DNA from: Apricaphanius iberus
Taxonomy: Eukaryota; Chordata; Actinopteri; Cyprinodontiformes; Aphaniidae
Assembly: GCA_028564705.1 (NCBI GenBank)
Contig: JAPXFQ010002397.1
Coordinates: 62,001-126,000, forward strand
Direction: 5' to 3'
DNA length: 64,000 nucleotides
Under the pieces are notes generated by a model. The model ran no database searches. It was not told the origin of the DNA and was given only the letters and a program-made list of their open reading frames with translations. A program made the translations under genes and the position numbers. How positions within the stretch are numbered: position 1 is the stretch's first letter; every line of letters starts with the position of its first letter. Below are positions 1 through 12,100 of the stretch, in pieces.

Positions 1-100
1 CTTCCCCCCACGCATCTTTGGCCTGGAGAAAACTGACAGCTACATCAAATATGATCTCCTTCAGCTGCTGGCTCTGTTCTTCCACAGATCCCTCCTCATG
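1..100 (+). CDS. piezo1: piezo1 exon A (cut by window edge)
   Basis: Reading from base 2 gives 33 codons containing the PIEZO-typical run [16 protein letters not shown]. The exon ends in ATG before a GTCAGT donor, phase 0. The junction to exon B yields ...[11 protein letters not shown], matching the family without gap. Its 5' end lies outside the window. Confidence 0.93.
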
Positions 101-3100
101 GTCAGTCTTTTCTAACAGTAATCATATTTTGCAGATGCTCTTAGTAAATTTGTGGAACCTGATGTCTGATTTTTTCCTCTTCATTTTACTGTAAGATATA
201 ATTTCTGTTAATATTTATTCCTCTAATACAACATTGGTATTACGTTACTCTCTTTGTCTGTGTCACTCCTCTCTCCATGTTTGTGTCTCCCTAATCCTCC
301 TCGTATGTGTCAGTCCCAATCTCCCTGTTTGTCTTTGTCAGCTGTTCCTTGTCTTTGTCCTCCCCTGTTCCCAGCTGTTCATCATTTAACTGATTACCCT
401 TCCCGGGGTATTGAGAGTGAGGAGTCACGTGCCTATTTGGGTGGGGTCTGAGTTGGTCGGCCATAATGTAAGGAGACGCTATCGGTTGCCAGGGCAACGC
501 CTTCAGAACTTAACAGTATTGACGCAACTAACATTCCGGAGCTCTTTAATTTTAGTGCGTTTATTATTTCGGTGGGACAGATCTGCAAATAGACGGAAAG
601 TAAGAAAGTAGAGCAATGGAGAGAGTCAAGGCAAAAGAAAATGGACCTTACAGGGACAAGCTTATACCTACAGCAAAACAGCGATATTTGGAGAAGCTCT
701 CAGACATCAAACACCCATACGAGCTCCCCTGCAGCGGAATGGCACAGACACCTGATCCATTTTCCTCTGTGCACATATATAGATATAGTAAACTACTTTG
801 TTTTTGGTGTGAGTTACTACACGTTGCAGGAGTTTAAAAGCCACAAATCCTTGGAAAGCTACGAGGCTTTCTGCTGTGGCTAGGTGCAGGACTTGGCCAT
901 CTACAAGCCTCCACGTGGCGAAAACAGCGTGGTACTGGCAAAGGTTACTTTTCTTAACATGCGTTTTAGTGTGTCGTAATTACATTGCATTTAGCAGACA
1001 CTTCTTGACTAAAATGACAAAGAAATTTACTGCGACTGCTTTGTAAACACTAGATTGTGACAAGATGTTCAATGTACGCAAACGCCTCCAACATGTTTTG
1101 ATGTAGGCTAAAGCTGTGTAGTGTATCTTTAGGTATTTAGTTGTAATTTGATTTTAGCCCAATGACACATACTGTACCAGTTATAGACTCTATGGCACCA
1201 GGATTTTGTGTTGGGAGATGATCACCCGGTTCTGGGTTGGCTAGGGTAGTTAAATGTGTGGTACTAAAGCAGTTTTTAACGCAGCAGTGAGTTCGAGGCA
1301 TGGTAACACAGTGCAGAATTGCGAGAACCTCCTCTACTACCGAGTTAAAAAACACACAGTTTCCTTCCGCTGGAAGGAAGCCAAGATGGCGGATCAAGGA
1401 TCAAGGGGAGGGCCTCTGTACTATGACGACAACTCCTCACTCTCAATACGTATATACCTTCTTGTTCTGATTGTCCTCATCGGATTATTGTTGTTTGTTG
1501 TCACATGTCGTCCATGTCTCCTGTTTCCTATCTAATACTTTGCCTGAGTTTGAGGACTTATTAATAAAGATGGGCCGAAGACGCTCCAAACGCCCTCTGC
1601 ATTTGGGTCCTTATTCCAACTAAACCTGACAAACATATGTATCTCTGTATCATTGTTTAGTGTTTGCTTCTACTTCCTTCTCCTGCTTCTACTCATTAAA
1701 TCTGCCTCACCACCAAAAGCCATAGTTGCTTTCTTAACAAAAATGAAGCCCCAGTAGGTTTTCTACTGTAACTGTACATGTAAACTGCTACAGAAAAGGT
1801 TTAGTTTCAGTTTAAACCATTGGATCCAGAAAGAGGAAGGATTCCTATAAAAACTGAAATGTTTCATGTTTTCCCCATCCATGCTTGGTTTATTTCAGGC
1901 TAATTCTGCTATAGAAGGCCATGGAAGTATGTGTGTGTATATATGTGAGTTTGAGTGTGTGGCGCTCCTGTGTTGCATTCCAACTGAAAATCATTTTAAT
2001 CATTTCAGGTTTTTCAGCTGTAAAGTGAGGACTGTTTTGCCTGGTCCTCACTTTCAGTTACTGAACTCTACCGGTTGGTTTTAGAAGTATGGTGTAACTT
2101 AAGGATTTGTTAAGGTTAAATAGGAATAGATCTGTAATTGTTGGGGTTAGAAAAAAAGTGTCTGGGTCAGGCTGTGTGTGTGTGTGTGTAAGTGTGTAAA
2201 ACCTGTCCACAGTGTACCCTGCTATGTGCCTGTTGACTACAACCCTTCGTTGACCCTGAACAAGACAGGGTGCTGAAATAGATGGATTACTAAAGACAGT
2301 ACAGAGCCACAGGAACAGGTGAGGCTGAGGTTTTTCCAAATTAGACAGGGGCTGATATAGGGGCGTGTTATGTGATGATTTAAGACTGTGAAACGATCTA
2401 CACGTGTGACGATCTGTCATTTTTGAGAGATCATTTTATACGGATTCCCAGTTCTGCTGCTGTATTTCTGCCTCTGTGTGCGAAGAAAAGCCTCCGCTCT
2501 CTCCCTGCTCTAAGCGAATTACCCCCTGCCCCTCTCCTCCCTCTCCTTTGCCTGTGTACAACCTGTAAAGCATGGCATTGCCGCGACTGAGAGCGTAAAT
2601 TAAGGTTTGGTTCCGAAGTGAAAGTCCTCATCCGTTGTATGGAACTGGTTTTGTTTTTTACCATATGACAAAGAGCAAACAAAAATTATTTGCAAAGTTT
2701 GCAAGGAGATCGTCAAGGCAAGTGATCGCAACACCATCAACTTTTTTCACTTGAAGAGAAAGCATCGCAAACAATACAGTGAGCCAGCTGGCAGCTAAAG
2801 CTATAAAGCTGACCGCAGCAGCAGCGGTGCTAGCTAGCGCATCTTCTTCTTAGTTCTTCTTAGTTCAGCAAACACTAGAAAAAATAATCATAAAACGTAC
2901 TCCCTACGACACAAACGGCAAACAATCCGCACCACCAGTTGCCCAGCTGCCTTTTTTTCTCCAAACACTTCCACGCATGTACGTACAGAGAGTTGCAGGG
3001 AATATTAAGAATATGTTTGGACAGATGGAAGAATAATTAGAACTGCTTACACTAGTCTACCTTCATTATCTCATGTAACAGCACCACTTTGTATACCTTT

Positions 3101-6100
3101 GTGTACGCTACATTGTTATCACTTACATTTTTATTGGGCAGCTTTGTGTGCGTGTTTATAGTATGAGCATTCTGCAAAAACATTTGAACCAGTTAAAGCT
3201 GTATTTTATTGCATTTATTAATAGGCGTATTATAGATTGCACAATACATCTTGCACTATATTTGCAGCCGCATGTTAGTCTTTTATTTGAAAAGATTTGA
3301 TATTTAATTCTATTTGCTTAATATCATATTTTTAAACTATATTACGTTGTTATTAGGCAGCTTTATGTGTGCCTGTTTATAATATTGAGGAGGTATGAAA
3401 GGATGGCACAGCTAGATCTGATCCACTCGTTTAATCAACTCCAACTGCCAACGGTAAGTCAGAACACAACACTTAAAACATACCATCATTGAGCCAAAAA
3501 TGTATCTCTTTTTTTGAATGTAAACATCCTCTTCTCTGGGTGTAAGTGGAGCCTCCCGATGGTCCGCTTCAATATCAGCATTGTGCAAAAAATATTTGAA
3601 CCAGTTAGTTTCATTTACCCCGTTGTATAAGGATTATTAATAGCCGTATTATAGATTGCACAATACATCTTGCACTATATTTGCAGCTGCATGTTAGTCT
3701 TTTAATAGCAACGATTTGTCTTAAAACCAGTTCAGCTGGGGAGGCACCAAGGTCCTCTTCAGCCGTGGATCGCAACCCAAGCATAACCCAAGGGAGCCGG
3801 TCAATCCAGTTGCCATCGGTCAAAACAGCACGAAGCACAGCTTTTAATGACCTGTGAAACCGCTCACATAACCCATTAGCCTGCGGATTGTATGCAGTGG
3901 TGTGGTTGATCTTGATCCCCAGGCCGTCAGCCATGGAGGTCTAAATTTCTGACAAAAACTAGGGACCTCTGTCAGAAGTGATGTCTGCAGGGGGGCCAAA
4001 ACGTGCAACCCAGGTTAACAAAAATGCCCGAGCCGCCACAGCAGATGTTGTGGATGCCAGCGGAATCACTTCTGGCCACCTGGTGGTACGGACGATCATG
4101 GTCAGGAGCAGAGGTGTGGAGTAACGAGTTACATTTACTCTGTTAAATTTACTTGAGTACACTTTTGAAAAATAAATTCTTCTATGAGTAGTTTTAAATC
4201 ACAGTACTTTTTAATTTTACTTGAGTAGATTTATGGGGAAGAAACAGTACTCTTACTCCACTACATTATGATATACTGAGTTTGTTACTTTTATCGGCGA
4301 TGATAAAGCTTTAAGCTATCCAGTATCTCTACTTATATTTTGACAGAGACAGACTTGCTCAAAGATCTACCGCGTGACGATGTTTAACGAATGAAACGTA
4401 GCCCTAGCCGTGCAGTCTTGTCACGTAACTATGTCACATGACCATATTCAATATCAGCTTGGGACGGGTTAGCTTTACGGCTACTGCGGTCGACATCCAC
4501 CGTCTTTTGGTAGCAAGTACAATGTCAGAATCAACGGTTAGCAATGCAGACAAGGACGAGGAGGAACATCCCTGCCCTTACATGGGAAGCATGTTTAGTT
4601 TACAGACCTTGCGAAACAACAGCTACATTATGAAGTGTCTTCTGTGTCTCCCCAAACAAACGGACATTTCAGCATTCAAAAACTCAACGTCTAACTTGAG
4701 GAAACATGTTGTGGTAAGAAGCCTATGACCTCAATTATTTATTTTTTTTGTTTGTTTGTTTTTGCTGTGGCTAGGCAAATGTCTTATAAATAAAGGTACA
4801 CACTGTAGGATTTTTCAAACCTGTGTGATTTGGCTCCCGGTACTGCGAGTTACCGTGGCAACGGGTAAATAAACGGCTGACGGAGATTGCGTGTTCGGCT
4901 CCGCTTGGAACACCTCACACAGTACAGGATTTCTAGTCACAAACAGTGCCATGTATGTTTGATCAATCATTGGAGCACTCTGGTCGCTACTCTACCCACC
5001 ACTGGTCAGGAGGTAAGTATAACCCTGAGATGGAGGCAGGGGACCCACCAGGTCTACATGGACATGATCAAACCTGCGACTAGGGATGGGGAATGGTTCA
5101 AAACGTGCTTTTGTGTGCTTATAAACCTTTGCACGCTGACACGGGACACATGCTGCAGCCCATTCCTTCGAAGCCTTACGTAATCCTGGCCAAACAAACT
5201 TGGAACTGATCAGTTTCACTGAGGCACGCACTCCTGGATGCGAGAGAGAATGCAAAGCGTCAAAAACACAGTGGCGCTTTAAAGCAGGAACCAGTAGAAA
5301 TGTCACAGAGCAGATGAGGACCACCTTCCTGCACCTGTCTGTCCGCCAGCTTAAGGCCGGTTGGTTCAGACTGCAGTTTATGGATGTCTCCATCACTGCG
5401 CTGATCTGCACCAATAGCAAAGAAATCAATGCCCACATGAATTGGAGAGACCAGAGCACGGGACAGGCAGTCAGCCACCAGATTGGATTTGCCAGCCACA
5501 TGCTGAATGTCTGTAGTAAATTCAGAGACAACAGCAAGGTGGTGCTTTTGACGTGCAGACCAGGGGTGAGAGATTTTAGACATGGTAAATATCAATGGTT
5601 TGTGGTCAACATAGGCTGTAAATGGGCGGCCCTCGAGGAAAAAACGGAAATGCCTTGTAGCCAAATAGCCAGCAGCTCTCTGTCAAAACCGCTGTATTTG
5701 CGCTCGTTGTCCCTCAGTGTACGGCTGAAAAATGCACGCGGCTGCCAAACCCCGCAGACCCGCTGCTCTAACACCGTCCCTACTGCTAAATCAGAGGCGT
5801 CAGTAGTTAAAGCGACCTGTGCTGAGGGGGAGGGGTGGGTCAAAACGGCTGCATTGGCCAGCGCAGACTTAGCCTTATTAAATGCTTGGAGGCAGTCTGG
5901 GGTCCAGTCCACATTTTTGGTGGCATTTTTCTTTTTTAGCACGCAGTAAAGCGACTGCAGAAATTGTGCTGCGCTCGGGATCAAACGGATGTAAAAGTTA
6001 ACCAATCCCAGAAACTCCAGCAGGGCTTTAACAGTCTGAGGATGCAGGAAATCCGATACCGCCTGCACTTTAGTGGGTAGAGGAATAGCTCCACTGCCAG

Positions 6101-9100
6101 AAATGCGATGGTCCAAAAAAATCTGACTGGCAACCCGAACTGCCATTTTGCTAGGTTGACAATCATATATATATATATATATATAGTTTCATTCATAACT
6201 TTTTGTGCATTTCTATCCTCTCTGGTGTGAGAAAGACAAATAAGTATGTTTTTCAACCCTGTGTTGGTTATCCCTAATTTGAATGCATGTATGTAGTAAA
6301 TGTTTCTCTTTTTTAATGTGTAATTTAAGTTTTGTTGGTGATCATAAAAAAAAAAATCGTGCTAAAATCGAAATCGCGATAATATCATCCCCCACTAGGC
6401 TGATGTAGGGTCAGCAAGGATATACCCGAGACAGAATAGAAGATGGAAGCAGGAGAAGATAAAACCAAGTGTCTGGAATGCTGTATAGAATATATCTTCC
6501 AGACTCAAATTGGACAATCCAGACTCGTGCAGAATGAGGGATCAATGTGTTAGAGCTCTAGAATCAGACTGAGAAGTGGGTGACCGATAGGAGATATTTA
6601 TGACTTTATAACTATGAAATTGAGAAGAGGTTGGGGGATGGATGTAGTGATTCAAGTGACAGCAATATGAAGGAGAAGGAACAAGAGAAGCTCCAGAAAT
6701 AAAAGGGGCTGAGAGATGAAGATGGAGAGGTTTTCACTTAAAATACCATTAGTGAGACAGTAGACAGCTGAGAGCTTTAAGTGTTGCAGTGGGACTGTAT
6801 TTTAGGGCTTTATACACTTAACTGAGGTTTATTATTACTCTTCTAATGTATTATATGCTAGAGGTATAATCATGTTTATAAATGAGGAGCAGATTGACAC
6901 TACAGGAAGGGTGTGGACACTTGAAAAGCAGGCTTAGCTCATCTTTACAGACTCAGGCCTACTTTCGTCTGAGACCCTTGGACGTTCAAGCCTGAGGTCT
7001 TTTTTTATCCTTGACTACAAATCCTATAAATAATAAATCAGATAAAGTCAAACTAAGCTCTCCTCAAATTGTTAAATACAGTATTCAAAGTATGGTTTCT
7101 AAATAATGCAGGTTGATATTTGATGCCAGTATTCCTTGGTAGTCAGTGTAACTTCAAGACTAACACTTATAAGGAAGTATTTTTGTCTCTGTGCACAGCA
7201 ATATGGCTTGTGGGACCATGAGGGCCCTCTGGAGGAGCAAAGCACTTCACCAGAAAATGGACAGAACAGCAGAGCAGGAGAGGCAAATGGGAGCAGGAAG
7301 GAGGAAACTCAAGACACTAAAAGAAAAGATCAGGTGACCAAACCAACCCTGAAAATCCTTGACAAACCAACAACCATAGCTTTTACATTTTATAATGAAA
7401 TCAATCAATATGATGTTTTTATTTATTTATTTAACTGCTTTATAAAAAAAATGTTTTATTGTCACAGGACATTCAAGAACCAGGTACGAGCTTAGATGCT
7501 GCTGAGCCTCTGTCTGCTGAGTTGGGGTATGAGCATGAGAAAAAGCCCAGCAACAGCAATGTGAATCTTATGGATGCGATGGAGAGAGAGTGTGAGCAGA
7601 ATGAAGTTCAGAAGAAGGACCTCAGCATCCGATTCCGCAAAAAAAATAAGAAATCTAAGAAACAAGATGGTGAAGGTTTGTATTGCCATTAATCAACTGT
7701 AACATTAAGAAAGAGTGGAAACACTGAAGCACATCCATGAACCTGTTAAATCAAAATGCTTCACCCCTTACCCTAAAGCTTTCTGCTGAGGTCTAACGGC
7801 CTATTAGCTGTTTTCAGAATAATTGATTTCATATTTTTTGCAAACAAACCTAGAAATCCTTTGCAGATTGTGGGTTATTAACCTTCTAGCCACCCTGTTG
7901 GCAGTTAAAGGTGCAATATATAAGAATTTTACAGTGAATTAGTCATTCAACAGTCTGATGTCCCAATCATGTTGGAACAGATTTCGATCTCTGCCAGGTT
8001 GTACGTTTTTTGGTTATTTTTAAATCTCTGCTACATGACAGTCATTTTTTACAATATCATACCATACTGTACTTTAGTTCCAGGGAAAATCAAATGTGAG
8101 CTCGCCATTTGTAACCTGACACTGACTGACACTGAAACGGTAAAATAGACGTCTCTAAAAATATCTCATGCTACTGTTTCAATTACTATCAACTTGATAT
8201 TGTGGTGAAATGTATTTATCTATTTATCAACTTACTGTGTGTAACTCGTCTTTGCTCGACACCTTGCATGCTTTGGCTGATCAGTAACTGGCAATTCTCC
8301 ATGAAATTCTTGGAGGGGAGAGGTGGCTGACTGAGGGTGGACTACGTTGTTTTTTTTAATGGACTGCAATACTCCAATTTGACCGCAAGATGTCCATCCA
8401 ACTTCGTCCACTTATCTGAGGTCGATTCGCGGGGGCAGTAGCTTAAGCAGAGTGACACGAACTTCTCTCTCCTCAGCCACTTGGGCCAGCTCCCGAGGTT
8501 TTCCCAGGCCAGCGGGAGACTAAGGGCAAGTGTCCCAGAAGGACACGGAAAATGAATTGAACTTATGCCAAACGGACGGGGCTCGTCCCCGGTGTCAATG
8601 GGGCCGTCCATTTGCCATAAGCCAATGTTAAACGGAGCGGGCCCGGAGGGACATGTCGTGTCCGTTAAGCATAAGGCGTGCGCCGACGCCGCTTGGACCT
8701 TCGGAGGCGCTGTCGTTCCACCGAAACCTTTGCCATTTGGGAGCAGTCCCTTACTTCGGCCCTTTGCCATTGGGTTCTGTGGCAATTTGGGACGAGCCGA
8801 TTCTGACCGGGCCTGTCAGGGTCTGAGCACGACCTTCGACCTTTTATGGGTTTTAAACGCCCCGGGGCCCTTCCCGGGCCCCCCGGCGGGCCCAGACGTG
8901 ACGGCGGAGGTCCGGGAAGCCATTTTGCACCACCGGCGTCCCAGGAAGCTGCGAGTCGGCTGGCCGAAGCCCCTCGGCCCTCTGGTGGACGTCCGAAAGT
9001 TTGAACCCGTTCTGACCACCTCGGGACAAAAAGTTGGAATTTTCACCAAACGACGACGTATTTCTACTTCGGGCCCTCCCGGCCCCCCGCCCTGCGAAAA

Positions 9101-12100
9101 CGGTGGCCGTGCGACGTTCGGTCGGCCGGAAAACGCGACGGGCGTCCAGAAGGCGAAAAAAGACTGACTTTTCGTCCCCTCCTCATAGGATTTCATAATG
9201 GGAGGCTGGGGGCAAAGGGCTGAAACATTACCCAGGCTTTTGGCCCCCATCCTGGGGTAAAGATTCACCATCGGGGTCCCCGGATGACTTTGGTTATTTG
9301 ACATCCAGGGACCCTGACGGTGGATTTTCAGCCCAGAATGGGGGCCCATAGCCTGGGTAATGTTTCGGCCCTTTGCCCCCAGCCTCCCATAATGCAATCC
9401 TATGAGAAGGGGACGAAAAGTTTTTTGGTCCCCCTGCATCCAGACACCCGGTACTCCTCCATCCAGACACCCCTGGCCCACTGCTGGACCACCTCCAGAA
9501 CCCGTCTTACCAGGAGTACCATGGCCCCCACTCTTAACCCATTAAATCCTGCCTTACCAGAGGCGCGAGCTGCCTTACCAGAGGCACGAGCCGCCTTACC
9601 AGAGGCACGACCTGCCCTATCGGAGGCACGAGCCGCCTTACCAGAGGCACGAGCCATCCAGGGTTTTTAGCCCAGGATGGGGGCCTGCTGACTGGGATAA
9701 GTGACGACCATTTGCCCTAAGCTTTTCATAATGCAATCCTATGAGGCGGGGAAGGAAAAAACACTTAGTGAAAAATCCTGCCTTACCAGAGGCACGAGTC
9801 ATCCAGGGACCCTGACGGTGGATTTTTAGCCCAGAATGGGGGCCTGCTGACTGGGATAAGTGACGTCCATTTGCCCTAAGCTTTCCATAATGCAATCCTG
9901 TGAGGCGGGGACGGAAAAAACACTTAGTGAAAAATCCTGCCTTACCAGAGGCACGAGCCATCCAGGGAACCTGACGGTGGATTTTTAGCCCAGAATGGGG
10001 GCCTGCTGACTGGGATAAGTGACGTCCATTTGCCCTAAGCTTTCCGTAATGCAATCCTATGAGGCGGGGACGGAAAAAACACTTAGTGAAAAATCCTGCC
10101 TTACCAGAGGCGCGAGCTGCCTTACCAGAGGCACGAGCCATCCAGGATTTTTAGCCCAGGATGAGGGACTGGTGCTCGGGTAAGGCCTCGTCCCTTTGCC
10201 ACCAGCTTTCCACAATGGGAGCCTATGAGGCTGGGACGGAAAGTAGGGTGTCAAATGTCCATGGGGACACTGTGGTTCTTGGGCACTGGGACAGGCATCC
10301 AGGGACCCTGACGGTGGATTTTAAGCCCAGGATGGGGGCCTGCAGCCCGGGTAAGGACTCGTCCCTTTGCCCCCAGCTTTCCATAATGCAATCCTATGAG
10401 GAGGGGACAAAAAGTAGGCTGTCAAAGGTCCATGGGGAGGCTGTGGTACTTTGGCCCCGGGACAGACATCCAGGGACCCTGACGGTGGGTTTTTATCCCA
10501 GGGTCGGGGCCCGCGGACCCTCCCGGGATCGGGGCCCCTATCCTGGGTAAGGCCTCGTCCCTTTGCCCCCAGACTTCAACAATGCAATCCTATGAGGAGG
10601 GGACGAAAAGTAGGGTCAGGGGCTCAAGAAGGACCATCCATTTGGGACAGTTTCAGTCCCCTCCCCATCAACGCCTTAAAGGCCTATGAGCCGGGGCCGG
10701 AAAATGTGCCAAAAGGACGCGTCCGTTTGGGACACGTTCCGGCCCCGGCCCATCAAGGTTCGCATCCCCATGCAACCCTATGAGCGGGGGACGAAAAATG
10801 TCCCCAATGGACGCGTCCGTTTGGGACATGTTTGAGCCCCGGACGACCAAATTTGCTCCACCTGGTGGCCGTTTCACGCCGACGTCCTTTTGGCATAGGA
10901 TTGCATTGGACTTTGAAAAATTGCAGCGCGGACACCGTGCGACCCAGGGGGCCGGGGAAAATCATAAAGGTGTAGAGGGGGCCCGCCTAATTTACGAGGG
11001 GGGACCCGGGCCCCGGGGACCCGCGGCGCGGCCGGGTGGATTTTTGGAAAATGTGGCCCACCGTCCCTAATTTGTAACATTGAGTCTATGCCAAGTGGAC
11101 GTGAGTGCCCTAGGTGTACATAGTCCCTCCATCAAGTCCTGGGTCTTCCTCTGGGTCTCCTCCCGGTGGGATGTTCCCGGAACTCCTCACCAGGGAGGCA
11201 TCCAGGAGGCATTCTGACCAGATACCTGAGCCACCTCAAGATGTCAATATTACATATTGTACCTTAAAGTGTAAAGGTCAAAATGTTGTAGAAAAATTGC
11301 CCACTTAATTGTGAAAGTACCAGCGAAGAGACGTTTGGCAGCAGAAAATGTGTTTAAATCTTGATGCCTCTCTGCATATAAGCACAGTCAATGCGCATTA
11401 AACCAACAGAGAGATCCAGACACAGTGGTGAAGTGGGAAAAAGGGTGGTGCTAGGTATGCACGGCCTCTGGTTAAATGTTCAGTTTTATTGCAGACTATC
11501 ATCCACCCATCCATCATCGTTCGTTTATCTGAGATCATGTCTCATGGGTAACAGTTCCAAGAAGGGAATCTCAAACATCATTCTCTGCAGTAACCCTCTA
11601 TAGCTCACTCTGAAGGGGGCTTATTCATTCCGATGTTGTATGGGATATATAATCTGTTCAGCGTATTCTGGCTTCTGCCTCAAAATCCTCAAAATCCCTG
11701 TGGAGTTTTTTCCCGCTTTTTATTATTATAAAAAGGCCAGAACATTTTAAAGAGTAGAACTGATCTTTGGATGTACGAATTTATCTTTAGGAACGTTTAC
11801 AAGAACCAATCAGAAAAAAAATCAGAAAACAGATTTTTTTTAAACTCAGAAATAGATCCAAACAGCTCTAACCTAAATCTGGGTTTTGATGGGTACTAGA
11901 TGAAAGGATATGCAGAGTATGAAGAAAACATGTGGCTGGAATATTACCATTGAGTATTGCTGTGACAGTATTACTCCCTCTTTCCTCACTATTCTTGCTT
12001 TTCTTCATCACAAGATTTCCAAGCAGCTTGTTTTGTCAGAAAAGGGGTTTGTGAGCTCATTTGGCTTAGAAAGATGGAATTAACTCTTTACTTAGAGTGG

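Larger units (their letters stand above)
8513..11100. repeat. GC-rich repeat block 1 (unrecognised family)
   Basis: Strong GC rise compared with the surrounding intron. It has a non-repetitive core at 8513-9175 homologous, in the same orientation, to 50384-51010. This is followed by units carrying CCTATGAGGNGGGGAC and TCCAGGGACCCTGACGGTGG. Both strands have long open frames because of the GC content and the 21-bp periodicity; I do not regard them as genes. The block lies inside a piezo1 intron between exons C and D. Confidence 0.8.
7906..11257. mobile_element. TTAA-flanked DNA transposon hosting the GC-rich block
   Basis: The left side reads TTAAAGGTGCAATATATAAG at 7906. The right side reads ATTACATATTGTACCTTAA ending about 11257. 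These are imperfect inverted repeats next to TTAA, the target of Kolobok- and piggyBac-type elements. About 430 bp of AT-rich element sequence lies at the left; the rest of the span is the GC-rich block. No transposase is visible. That the two ends belong to one insertion is inference. Confidence 0.5.

Noticed and set aside
254..497. Short frames at 254-497 as genes
   Set aside because: Low-complexity pyrimidine-rich intron sequence with frames on both strands and no support.
7459..7692. Independent small gene at 7459-7692
   Set aside because: It is piezo1 exon C extended into the flanking introns.
8565..10783. Long open frames on both strands in GC-rich block 1 as protein genes
   Set aside because: They follow from high GC content and a 21-bp period, have low-complexity Ala/Arg/Pro/Gly composition, and no start context or domain supports them.
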